A stretch of 64,000 nucleotides of DNA, taken from NCBI GenBank assembly GCA_003008705.1, contig PDUO01000075.1, forward strand, positions 3,704 through 67,703, in the 5' to 3' direction. The notes under the pieces were generated by a model. The model was not told the origin of the DNA and ran no database searches. It saw only the letters and a list, made by a program, of their open reading frames with translations. Positions 1-10,876 of this stretch are shown here, piece by piece. Each line of letters starts with the position of its first letter. Within the stretch, counting starts at the first letter, position 1. The stretch is from Pezicula radicicola (lineage: Eukaryota > Ascomycota > Leotiomycetes > Helotiales > Dermateaceae). The translations under genes and the position numbers were made by a program.

Positions 1-10
1 TAATAATAAA

Positions 11-229
11 TAGTTTTTAATATTATACTAGAAATTACTAAATAAAAACTAGTATTATACTAATAATAAATAGTTTTTAATATTATATTAGAAATTACTA
101 AGTAAAAATTAGTATTATATTAGAAATTATTTAATATTTAATAGTTTTTAGTATTATACTAGAAATTACTAAGTAAAAACTAGTATTATACTAGAAATTA
201 TTTAATACTTAGTAGTTTTTAATATTATA
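11..229. repeat. AT-rich degenerate tandem repeat
   Basis: Four copies of an AT-only-like unit start at about 11, 71, 142 and 213 (spacing 60, 71 and 71 bp), each opening with TAGTTTTTA. Each unit also holds an internal inverted motif: TAGTATTATACTAG-type sequence flanked by TAGTTTTT and AAAAACTA. Copies differ mainly by C/T and A/G exchanges, which suggests decay by transition mutation. The array may extend beyond the left edge. I see no coding potential in it. Confidence 0.8.
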
Positions 230-240
230 AGTAAGCTATA

Positions 241-877
241 ACAATAATCAAAGAGTTAAAACCTTCCTACATTAACTAAAAAGAGTCCTTAAAAAATATA
301 AACAAGTAGTAAAACTCAAAGTCCTTATAGGGGGATAGAATACAAACACTACAAGGATTCTTAGAAACGCCTCTCATTCGAGGGTTTTAAAGCAAGGCAA
401 GGACGTACCGATTATTAGAATTTTTCTAAAGTGCTAGCTCTTAACTCAAATGGGGGGATAGAATACAAACGCCAACTAGATCGAGATCTTCTATTTACTT
501 TAGACTTTTCTATTTTGATTTATAAACCAGCTTCGGGCTAAGGCTAGCAGTTTTAGCGTCACGCTTCTATTGTGAATTTTACTAGAACATTATCAGCTTA
601 GAAACAGGGCTTCACTCAAATTCATCAGCGGTTTAAGATACTCGAAGTTTATTTCACTAATACTCCGCCTATATACGGACTAACTTTCTACGATCTGGGA
701 ATTAAATATCAGTGCTAAATATAAGGTATAACGTTCTGTACTCCCGTTAAAATTATCTACATCTTTAAATATCCCTAAACTCCTACACTATCCTAACACC
801 ATACACCACACTAACTAACCCCCTAAAAACCCACACACTTAAACTCCATAAACACCCCATACTCCGCCGGCCCCACC
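241..877. other. Intergenic, no gene seen
   Basis: This stretch lies downstream of the carbonic anhydrase gene. The only structure I see is an 18-bp direct repeat, GGGGGATAGAATACAAAC, near 331 and near 453, preceded in both cases by AACTCAAA. No long open frame is present. Confidence 0.5.
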
Positions 878-1900
878 TTAATACCCACCCCCAACCACAC
901 CCCCAGAAACCCCAACCTTCGGCATAACACCATTAAGCCCATCCATCGTAAACCTAGCATTATACCTAACAACACTCTCCAACGCAACAAAACTCACCGC
1001 CCCAATAAAAACAGGGCTCTCACTAATAATCCAACTAACACCCTCCGTACAAGGCGGAGTAGTCAAGGAACCATCATATCTAAAAACGCGACTATCCTCA
1101 AATGATTTCTGAATACTTGAGAAATCTAATGGTCCTGTCATACTTGTTGTTCCTGGTTGTTCTATTGCGGCGATGTTGGTGAGGAGGGAGTTGAAGAGTT
1201 GTTCTGAGGAGGAGACGTTTTGTGAGGGGTTTTGGGTTTGGGAGCTTAGTTGGAGCCAGAATCCTATGACTGTGTATGATTCATCTGATTTAAAAAAGAT
1301 AAAAGAGTTAGATAAACATTTTTTTTTAAGTTGGTAGAGGGTGGGTTAGGAAAGGGGGAAAGTAAAAGAGGGATCTCACTTACCTTCAACACCCTGAAAA
1401 ACAAAATGCAACTCCCCCGGAAACCCCAACCCATCAAGACGATGATCACCCGGAACATGAAAATGAGTTTGAACCAAATTAGACATCTTTGTCCCATCCC
1501 TCAACGTTCCATTCAGCGGAATCTGAACAGTTGATCCTAGATTCTGAATCGGTGCTCCGTTTGGATATGTTTGTATTTTCATTTCTAGAGTTGATATAGA
1601 AGAAGAAGAAGTGTTGTTGTTTTGAGGAATGGTGGTTGTGGTACATGTATCGATGTTAATGGGAGATTGGTTAGTACCTGTATCGCATAGTGAATATGCA
1701 CCTCCATCTATCGTGGCCCAATTTAAAGGTCCTCGAAGTCCTGTGTAGCTGAAATTCGAGACTGGGACTTCGGTTTGGAAGGGGTTTTCTGTTGTGCCGT
1801 AACTGCAGGTTGCTTTTGTTAGGGTGAATAGTATAGGAAATGAAAAAATGGAAATGAGGTATGGAGAGAACATGGTTAAATGATTAGAATTCATTTGCAA
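878..1900 (-). CDS. Secreted alpha-class carbonic anhydrase
   Basis: Probable zinc carbonic anhydrase (CO2 + H2O to bicarbonate), secreted. Exons are complement(1384..1900) and complement(878..1284). The 99-bp intron has a GTAAGT donor and a TCAG acceptor, and the joined frame gives 307 residues. The three zinc histidines are visible as THFH (H146, H148) and GELH (H165). Other family marks are GPLNW near residue 57, NQSPIN near 78 and LTTPPCTEGVSW in exon 2. A hydrophobic segment at about 11-30 is a signal peptide. The first ATG gives a polar nine-residue leader, so Met10 is an equally good start. Length is typical of fungal alpha-CAs. The neighbours are repeats and give no functional context. 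Confidence 0.9.
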
Positions 1901-2104
1901 TTCGGATGCTAGATAAATTACGTCACGCAGTTAAAGAGATGGTGGCTTTTCCTGACTTGACTTCGTTAGGTCTTTATACACCTCTTTCAAAGTAGCTAAG
2001 AGGATAAACCTTTGTTGTGGTAAATAAGACTAGCTCCAAGATCTTGGATTCACTTTCGTCGAAGTATTAGAGTTTACTGTGTTTATGGTTAACAAACGAC
2101 GACG

Positions 2105-2226
2105 TATATGAAGGACAAATTCACTAAACTTAAGCCTGGTCCAAGTGTTTCCTCACCCAAATCAATACTTTTCACAGCAAAAACGCTTGGACCAGGCTCA
2201 AGTTCAATGAATTTGTCCTTCGTATG
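2105..2226. repeat. 46-bp-arm imperfect inverted repeat
   Basis: The left arm 2105-2150 and right arm 2181-2226 are reverse complements apart from six positions, separated by a 30-bp loop. Every mismatch is a transition (C/T or A/G). The arms contain the shared core AAGCCTGGTCCAAG-like sequence. It could be a MITE remnant or a foldback left by an inverted duplication. I see no target-site duplication. Confidence 0.8.
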
Positions 2227-2823
2227 CATGATCTTAATATTGGCGCCACGAGAAAATACCCACGTTTCATTCGAAAGCACTTCATGTTTAAGGTTTACCA
2301 GAAGCTTGGCATCAGAGCACAATTAGGATACAAATTAGACGAAATACTTTACAACTGTACAGCCTACCTTCCTTAGAGTAAATGTACATAGTATAGTAGT
2401 TGATATGATACCTACTCTAAACTATTGACTCTTTCCAAGAACTCTCCGATGCGACCTTTCTACTTAGCTCAAGGAGCACCAACCATGCCAATGTCTACAA
2501 CAATTCGGATCCTCGGCTAGAAGCGAACAAATTAGTAAAACCAACTCAAGTTTCAAGTCATCAGAAAAGGTTATAACCATAACGATAGTAGCCCGAATTA
2601 CTACATCTGTACAATCCTTCCAATTTAAAATGCTTGATTCTCAAGATTCTCTCCTTGATAATGATTTTAGTTGACCTGTTACCCTGTTTAGGTGTATACC
2701 GAGATTCGAGCTCAGAGAACAAGAATACAAGTAATCTTGTGCTTATTCCTGTAGAATACACGGTGTGACTGTGCACTTGACAAGCTTGTTTAAGTAGGTA
2801 GTCTTGGATAGCTAATACTCAAG

Positions 2824-3010
2824 AGTATCCCCTCCCATGAATATTGGCTACCTCGGTAGGGATTCAGCACTCTGCTCGTTTACAATCGCTTAACGCGTCT
2901 CAGAGGCAATTAAAAGAAGTTTACTGGCTAGAACTACTCTGCTTGATCGATACCTTAGTGCACGTCCCTGTGGCCTAAGCGCCCAGTCAATATTCATGGG
3001 AGGGGATACT
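2824..3010. mobile_element. MITE-like element with 23-bp perfect inverted ends
   Basis: Positions 2824-2846 and 2988-3010 are a perfect 23-bp inverted repeat whose outer part reads AGTATCCCCTCCCATGAATA. The enclosed 141 bp have no open frame. Each arm has TA two bases in from its outer end, so a TA target duplication with TCCCCTCCC-type termini is possible, but the exact boundary is uncertain. Size and structure fit a non-autonomous DNA transposon. Confidence 0.7.
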
Positions 3011-3588
3011 AATAATAAGATAAGTTTTGCGCTAATATCGTCCTTAGCCTTTTAGACCTAAGACTCTTAGATTCTTATCTACTATATATAGCATAGTTTA
3101 CAAGAGTCGCATGGGATCTTTAGTAGCAACTCTTGTTTGCAACTGCGCCCTCGATTCAAAACTGTATCAGTTGGACAAGTCTTATGTATCTAATGTTGAG
3201 TTGGTCTTGTGTACGATAGCACCCTAAATTCACGACACTAAATAGGCATCGTTAAAATCGCATTCAAGCCCGGATTTGACAACTCGGGCTTAGATAAACA
3301 CCTCCATTCACAATCTTTCAAGCCCAACTCATTTTGGTTTCATTTAAATTCGTTATTCCATTGTTTTTGCTATTTTATTGTTTTAACATTTTATACAATA
3401 TTGTGCATTCCCATCATTGAGCAAGCCCGTAGACATTACTCCCAGAGCCATACTCTGCTATATCCAATTTGTTCCATTCCTACCATCCAATCTATACCCA
3501 TTCCAAATATACGCCTCATCTTATCATAAAAATTTATACTGTCTCTTTCTCACCAACCACCGTTAGTCAGATGTGCTTTTTAGCATAT

Positions 3589-6071
3589 TTAACACACAGT
3601 GATGTAGATTCCGAGAGGACTGGGGTTCCAATCCTGGAAGTAGTATAGGTAGGTGTCACCAACAGCCTTCATCTCAGCAGTGTAAGTAGTTCCAGCATAA
3701 GCGGAGCAGTCGAATTGCTTGATGAGCGTGGAGCTTCCTTCGGTGAGTGTGAAGGTTCCTAAATCAGCCTCAACTGATGGAGCGTTGTCATAGGTTGTGG
3801 CAGAGGTAGCAGCAGTCGAAAGCTGCTCGAAGTCAATTGTTCCAGCTCCAGAAAAGGTGTAAGAAGATGTCTCAAGCTCTGATTGGAGAGGCAAGAGGAA
3901 GATCAAGTTGCAAGTGTGTCCAGAGTATGTGGAAGGAACGTCAAAGTTGAAGATCGTGCTGGTGTTTTCAGAGATGGTTCCAAAGTACTGGGTTCCAGCT
4001 GCGGTGTCTGGGGTCTCTTCACTGACTGGGATGATTAGGTGAGGGTATTGGTAGTTGCCATTTGTGTAGGAGCCGGTGAGGGCAGTTGAAACGCAGGTAG
4101 ATGAGCCTGATGAGGTTCCGGAAGCGGCAGCGGATGTGGTAGTTTTTGTTGTAACACTGGTTTTTGAAGCCAATGGGGTGGTCGAAGCATTGTAGCCACC
4201 AGATGGGACACTGTAGCTTGAGATGGTGGAAAGCGTTGTTGGAGATGGGACTACTGTCGCTCCTGGGGTAGAGGCACTTGAAATCGATTGAATGTAGGAA
4301 CTTTCAGCTGGAGATGTAGAAGTAGGGCCTGAAATTTCTGCGGATGAAGTAGATGAATGCTCGCAAGCCGTGCAAACAGTTGAGGTAGAGGTGATCCAGA
4401 CAGTAGAAATAGAAGACGTAGTTTCAAGGCTCGTCGTGCCACCAGTCGTGTGGGTCAAAGTTACTGGACAAACAGTGGTAGTTGCGTAGACAATCTCGGT
4501 GGTAACGGCTTCAGAAGTCGATGCCGGGGTAGTAGGGCTTGAAATTTTAACGGATGAAGTAGATACATGCTCGCAAGCAGTGCAAACGGTCGAGATAGAG
4601 GTGATCCAGACAGTAGAAATAGAAGACGTAGTCTCAAGGCTCGTTGTGCCGCCAGTCGTATGGGTCAAAGTTACAGGACAAACTGTAGTAGTTGCATAGA
4701 CAATCTCGGTGGTAACGGCTTCAGAAGTTGATACCACGGTAGTCGACTGGACTGGACTAGAAACAGATGCTGGAGTCGTGGTCTTACCAATAGCAGGAGT
4801 TGTTGACTTAACTGGCACGATTGTCGCTGTAGTGGTTTGACCAACCGGAGTAGAAGCGGGGCTGGTCTCTGTTGCAGATTTTACCAGAGAAGTTGACTCG
4901 GTGGGTATGCCCGCTGGAGTGGTTGTACTTTCACCAACGGTAGGGGTTGTAGCCTTAGAGCTAGCACTCTGACCAATTGGGCTAGTTGTACTTTCTCCAA
5001 CAGCAGGTGTTGTAGACTTAGTTGTGGTCTTAACTGAAGTAACTGAAGACGAGATCTTAGAACTAGCTTGTGGAGCGGTATAAGCTTGAGTAGAACTCTG
5101 CCCAACTGGGCTAATTGCACTTTCACCAACAGCAGGTGTGGTAGATTTAGTTGTGGCCTCAGAACTAGCCTTGGGAGCGGTAGTATAAGCTTGAGTTGAG
5201 CTTTTACCAATGGCGGAGGTCTCAGAGGTAGAGGCCTGGGGAACTATGGTCTGGGTCTCGACAACAGCGGGGCTAGTGCTGGCACTGAGAGCAGAGGATG
5301 CAGATGAAGCAAGTCCGCAATTATAGACGGTGACGGTGACAGCCTCAGGAGATGATGAGGACGGCGATGTGCCAACGGGCTGAACAGAAGAGGCAGATGA
5401 GGTTGTACCGATTGCCTGGACGGAGGATGCTGTTGTCGAACCAGAGCTTGTCCCAGAGCTTGAACCATAACAAGCACTAGCGGCAAGAGAGATCTGGACG
5501 CACTTCAGCTGACCAACTACTGGTGTAGTGTAGAGGTTCCATTCAGTGTCGGATGCGGGGCAGGCATAGAAGACCGAGTTTCCAGATGGGTTGATGAGAG
5601 AGCCATTATTGGAGATGGAGAAACCGTATGTTGGACCGACGCCGGAGTCACACTGGAACTGCTCGACAGAAGCTAGATAGACTAAGGTTAGCAACTCCGA
5701 CTCTTTGGGTAACTCAGGCCACCTCAAGTAAGGTACTCAAGTCATGTGAATAGTACTCCGCTCAAGGAGTTACTCAGATGTTTTCGAGGTACGCAGCGTC
5801 ATGGAGCCTTCGAGTGAGAAATATATCCACGCGTCAACTTACGAGTCAAGATACAACCGTTCCCCCAAGAATTAGTGATGCCACCATTATTGATGATGAA
5901 CGTGACTGGGCTCAGTCCACCACCGATTCTGTTCTGGCCATCAGAGAGCGAACCAATGGTCCCTGACTGGCCGCCTGATGCAGTCAGTTCAAAGGAGCAG
6001 TTGGAAGAAGCTCTTGGGAAAGTCAGAGCCGAGGCTCCAAGAAACAAAGAGGATATAACGATGGAATACAT
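3589..6071 (-). CDS. Secreted wall protein: PIR1-like N-domain, Ser/Thr-rich stalk, But2-like C-domain
   Basis: Exons are complement(5843..6071) and complement(3589..5672). The 170-bp intron (GTAAGT donor, CTAG acceptor) restores the motif GCILTP-SVEQFQCDSG across the junction, giving 770 residues. Residues 1-16 form a signal peptide. Residues about 24-130 match the cysteine-bearing PIR1-like domain of fungal wall proteins (SLSDGQNRIGG, NGCILTP, QFQCDSG, FYACPASDTEWNLY). A long Ser/Thr/Pro-rich, probably O-mannosylated region follows, with repeated TTPAVGES-type units and two 70-residue repeats. The last 170 or so residues look like the But2 C-terminal domain family. No GPI-attachment tail is visible. 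Likely role is cell wall or surface structure, inferred from architecture only. Confidence 0.88.
4321..4740 (-). repeat. Two in-frame 210-bp (70-residue) coding repeats
   Basis: Segments 4321-4530 and 4531-4740 are adjacent direct copies with a 210-bp period inside the wall-protein gene. Each encodes a 70-residue block containing VYATTTVCPVTLTHTTGG and STVCTACEH, so each copy brings its own cysteines. Near identity suggests recent duplication or gene conversion, a common source of length variation in fungal surface proteins. Confidence 0.9.
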
Positions 6072-7705
6072 ATTATTAAGACAATATGAGATGTAACGAA
6101 TGTGGTGGGGGGATTATGCAGACAGAGTCAACTTGAAACGTCTGAGAGGAGAAAGAGAGAAGGGGGAGCTCTCATATACTTGACATGGCGTGAAGAGCAG
6201 AGACTAAGATTCGGGCAGCTTTCGTCATATGCGAGTAGGCCGAGAAGGAACAATAAACAAGAACCCCACTGGAAAGTACCATCATGGATTCATGTTCTGT
6301 CGTTGTCTGCTCTGGTTTGCCAGCTCAGCCAAGTCAGGTGTCTAAGTAAAGACGAAAACCAAAGATAACAGCAAGCTAAAGAGCAGGTTTGCAGTCGGCT
6401 AGACGTGAATATCGCAACTTCCCAGCCGTTATGGAGTATAAAAATAGGGAGCCAATTTGGGAAGGGAGCCTCGGGAGCCTCAGCAGCCAATACTACTCCG
6501 CCCCGGTGGAGCACGACGTCTGCCGCGTGGGCCGGTGTGGGTGGGAAATGATGGCATTAGACCGGGAAATGCGGAGAAAGAAGCTTTTCCGCTGCAGGCA
6601 AAAGGGGAAGTCGGGAAATGAGCGGAAAGAGGGCTGAGGGAGAGAGAGAGCTGATGTTCATCTGATGTTTTTCAACTTTTCTTTCGCTTCGTCGTCTGAA
6701 GGTCATTGATTTGTTTGTCTGTTGTGTGACTTTGTGTTGATCCCAGCACCCTACTCTTCGTACCTGACTAACAAAGACGAATACGTATGGTCCAATTGTG
6801 TGTGTATGCAGTCTTCATCCAACGATAGTAATTGGCCCCGTAATTTAGTACGCCGTTCGTAGGGCCATGTCAGTGGTTAGGCTCTCTTCTCGAAGGAAAC
6901 GGCCACCGCTGGCATTCTCGCTGACGCAGCGTGTTGTGTCTTGCTATCACAAGCTCTTCAAATACGAAGTAAACACGACAAATAACGCAAAGTCGTCGAA
7001 TTCTTTGTACGATACGCAAACAATAGTCCGACTGCGCTCCGGACGGGGATGCAGAAAATGCTTGATTGTTGTGGTTGGTGGTCGAGTTGCTAAAATTGGA
7101 GAAGTCCAGGGAGTGTTGCGCGTCAAAGGGAAAATTGTGATCGCGCTAAGGGATATTAGCGCGGCTGAGATGTCTAACACGTGATGCCCGATCTCCCGAG
7201 TGAAAGTTCCGTCGTCGGCACTCTTTAATTTTAGAAACATCTTAATAAGGTGTGGAAGGTACGGTAGAATAATAACAAGACTACAAATTCATCTGTTGGT
7301 CTTCAAAGTTCACACACTATACTCACGTGGAGCTTCCCTTTGCCTTCTTTTCCGTGCCAAGCTCCTACCCCTATATCCTCGCTTAAGTTTAGGCGGCTTG
7401 AGAATAGGAGAAGTATTGCATTACCTACCAACAAGAGTAAGTATAAACCCCTTCTTTCCTTATAGCAGTATAAGTCTCGACTTCCCTCGCTGTTGATTCC
7501 TCGAAGAAAGAGTGTAAGAACAGATGACCAGGAGTAAATTCGGTCACTTATACCACACCTAGCCTAAGTTACTAAACTCAGAAGGTAGTCTCGTACGGAA
7601 GGCACGGAATAAAAACATTTCAGTTCTAAGAGCGATATATTAATTTCAAACCCTACCAAAAAGGATAATTATTAGCAAGAAAAACACAGCCCCAAATCAA
7701 ACCCC
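6072..7705. other. Intergenic and promoter region, no gene seen
   Basis: The part next to 6071 should hold the wall-protein promoter and 5' leader on the minus strand. Short open frames on both strands, for example 6867-7184 (+), resemble no family I know and lack supporting splice or start context. Confidence 0.45.
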
Positions 7706-9657
7706 CTACCTCCTCACAACACCAGCCATACACCTAGCAACCCTCCCCATCTTCCCAAGAACAGTAGTCTCAAACGTCTACACTGCCTCCCTCCAACAAG
7801 CGCCCTCGGTCTACTTATAAGAACAAGCAACAGCCCTCTGAATACCACCGTCAGTCCCACAAAGCAACACAGTAACAGGAGGTCTCCTAGTTTCAACAGA
7901 GTAACCGTCACAGTATTAGCATCAACAAGTGTAAAAATCCTCATTTCACCTATATTAGTAGTAGTAATAGCCTTCTCTACTTTTTTAATGAATTATAATA
8001 TCGGTCGCAGGATCTATACCAATACATCGGTTAAATTTATTTTTGCGGTGGTGGGAGAGCGAGGAACCGTAAGTACTCCATCGAAATCTATGCATTCGAG
8101 ATCGGCGTATCCTTCAAAGCCCAAAAGCCAGGCTTATGTTCCCCCTGACCTAACGTTAGTCATTCATCCAGCCTGCTTAACAGATAAGAAGAATGTGGAA
8201 AAGTTATACTTACAGAACTTGCAGCGATACAAGAGACGAGTGAGATATGGCGAGAACATAAACACGACACATGCCGCACCGACAAGGCAGAAACCAATAA
8301 TTTCAAAGACTAAAATCCAATGATTGACTATTTTGACGGCAACTTTGCCCTTAATTCTCGGCACCTGTTCAATGCCATTTAAAAAAGAAAGAGAGTCCCA
8401 GGCACCATGATAGAAAAGTAATCCCAGCATAAAGCCGTATGGAGCCCCACGTAGTGCATACTTAGCCACCATGCGCTTCACTGATCGTACTCGGCGAGTA
8501 TTTGCTACCTTTCGAAATTTATCTCAATGGATAGTCGTACCAAAGAAACGATCGATCAAAATAGTATCCTTTTCACAGACGCCAGCGCTTTGGATTGTAG
8601 GGTAGATGTCCTAGACGTTGACTCCGAAAGCGTCAGCTACGGAGGACCAATGTTGATGAGGATTTTGAGGCAAGATGCACTTCAGACGTTCTAGTAACTT
8701 ATCGCTATCGTTGGCAAGAGATAGACGAGCGAATGCCTGGAAGGACGTGTCTGTCCCGTCAATCTTCGGTCGTATTTGGAGGAGATCCATGAGTGCGTAC
8801 GAATGATCTCCGATACATCCAATGACACTTACTGGGAGGCATTCGGTAGGCATTCTCGAGAACAGACTCTGCATCGTAATAATAACCAGCCCCTAATAAT
8901 AACCAGTTCCAGCCGACATACGGTCAGATTTCCCTCATGATGGTCGATAAGTTGTCAGGTCGTTGCTGAACCCGTCCAAGCGAGGGTCGCAAACCGCTTC
9001 CTTGAAACAATGAGAGGCTCCTGGTGGCTTCGTACAGAGATGGGACGGTGAGGAGTAATGAGTAATGCCTCTGGTAGTGTTCAAAGATGCATACCTCATT
9101 GTTGTAGCATGGACTGTCAAGGTACGTCCCTCCCCGTCTCCAGCACCCGGTCCAATAGCTCTTACCAAAGAACGTGCCCCACGCACAATGTCGCTAATCC
9201 TAAAATCACCGTCCTCAATATTTTCTGGTTCCATAAAAGATTCTCCGATCCAATAAGCTGTTAGACCAGCATCTCTTGTTGCATTCGTTGCAATGGAATG
9301 CAGGGCCAGCTTGTCACTCTGGGAGGTGTGGCTAAAATGCTCCGTGTTGTAGGCAATGAAAAGGTATTCGGGACATTTTCCGTGATGATTTTGGTTCTAT
9401 GGGTCGTTCTTGCAGTCTGAGACGAACCAATTTCTACCGTACTGCTCGTCTATGATAAAACAAAGCTTCGCTGGCTCTAGGATACGACTGTTGTTAAGGT
9501 TAGGGTTCGTGTCCGACGGGTTGCTGGAGCCTGGGTTTTGAAGTGAATGGGGAGACTTGACTACTCTGTACCTCGAAGTTCTGGAGAAGAAGTTGCCTAG
9601 TTATCCTTTCAAAGGTGTTCGAGGCACGCGATACTTCCATAAGTCAGTAGTTGTACG
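7706..9657 (-). pseudogene. Decayed HET-like (heterokaryon-incompatibility type) gene
   Basis: The minus strand holds one nearly continuous frame from 9657 to 8164 that is broken by in-frame stops at 9601-9603, 9397-9399, 8935-8937, 8893-8895, 8611-8613 and 8524-8526. The recognisable blocks are, in order, AYWIGESFMEPENIEDGDFR, RISDVVRGA-like RISDIVRGARSLV, GDHSYALMDLL, QAFARLSLANDSDKLLERL, GFEGYADLE, VFTLVD-like IFTLVDANT, and LLCGTDGGIQRAVACSYK (8164-7706, in shifted frames). These blocks resemble a family of large fungal HET-domain-associated proteins that I recognise from memory. Most stops replace positions where Trp, Gln or Arg is plausible, so they fit C-to-T transitions. The live family is thought to act in non-self recognition; this copy should be non-functional. 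Confidence 0.78.
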
Positions 9658-10876
9658 TCACATTTATCATATTTTATGCTGGTTGGAGTTCCGTCGCTGG
9701 ATATGGAGAATGTATTGAAAGTTTTACTACGTACATTGATATCCTTCTTGTTCTCAGACGCTTCCAGTTCAACGTCATGCATGCAAGCAGCCTAGTAGTC
9801 ACATTCAATCAACTAATGATCTTTCGGAGAAATACCAAGACCTTCTTTGACCGACTAACCTGCGTAACTGGTTCATAAGGGCTCGATTGGTACGAAGTGA
9901 TGTCCCAACTAACTGCTAGCGAAGAGACCTAATGGTGTTAGCTGACTAGTGCTTTCATGTTGGGAAATATGAGTGTATCTCTCGTATAAGAAATAAGATG
10001 TTCTTTAGGCTTGATGTAGTTCACAGCACGAGCCTGGTATGGAGCCCTCATTCACGTTCTTGTTGAGAGAGATGATTGTGTCGAATGCATAGAAGCGCCT
10101 GGTTATGTGACATGGCCTGTTTGAGTCTTCGACATTAGTTTATGACTTTGGTATTGAACGTTATACTTACTGGAAGTCCATCTACTCTATCAAATGATAT
10201 CGCAAAGGGGTCAAAGCTTCCTCCACGAGAGCTACCGTTTGGACTTCTACTGAGGCTTCCGTGTTCGACAGGTGAACCTTGATGAGACGACTATCAGTCT
10301 GTGAGCTATGAAACAGCGTCGGTCTTAGTAACTTACCATGATTACTCTCTATCCAAATTAGTTAGAACTTTGACAGTAACTTGCTGAAGTCAAGTAGTAA
10401 TACTCGATAATGTAAATTTCCAATGCTAATTTATGCACTCGGTCAGTATTTCATTGAAAACTCAGACTCTTACAGTATGTGGCTGGTATCGATAATTTCA
10501 AGAAGCTTATTGTCGCATTTCCAAAAAAAAAAAGGGGGGGGGGGCTGGGAAAGCTTCAGCCTCGATGGGTATGAGTCTGAGTGATGAGAAACTCTTTCCT
10601 GATTGAGGTACATATAGAATCGATAGGCTAAAGGACAAGCATCTGTTTCTTCCAACATCAACGTAATCATACCCTCATGACCTCCCTCAAGTGATTGTGC
10701 TGCTTGAATGGACACCTCCAGACTTGATATTCGAGGAAAGTAGTATCTCAGATACTACATGAAAGTAAAAGGTGTTATTATGTCACCTCTATGCACTTGA
10801 TTCTGGCAAAAAATGGATTCTGTCGTATATATGGGTTACCAGTGCTTAACTAGGCTCGGCTGATGATAATGTTCAC
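9658..10876. other. Gap between two relic genes
   Basis: No confident gene is present. Short conceptual translations occur on both strands, for example a plus-strand stretch at about 10028-10125. These may be the lost 5' ends of the flanking HET-like and CorA-like relics, but I could not assign them. A run of 11 A followed by 11 G lies at 10523-10544. Confidence 0.45.

Larger units (their letters stand above)
1901..3588. other. Gene-poor spacer with inverted repeats
   Basis: This 1.7-kb spacer lies between the start of the carbonic anhydrase gene and the end of the wall-protein gene. It contains the inverted repeat at 2105-2226 and the MITE-like element at 2824-3010, listed separately. The remainder is moderately AT-rich and has no open frame I would defend. 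Confidence 0.5.

Noticed and set aside
331..470. 18-bp direct repeats as a CRISPR-like or transposon signal
   Set aside because: Only two copies, no regular array and no terminal structure; CRISPR is not expected in a fungal nucleus.
4499..4699. Plus-strand frame inside the wall-protein gene, and similar shadows there
   Set aside because: Antisense shadow of the repetitive Ser/Thr-rich coding sequence.
8164..8481. Small two-helix membrane protein on the minus strand
   Set aside because: It is in the same frame as the HET-like relic and is best read as part of it.
10523..10544. Run of 11 A and 11 G as a possible functional element
   Set aside because: More likely a simple homopolymer tract; the length may even be a sequencing artefact.
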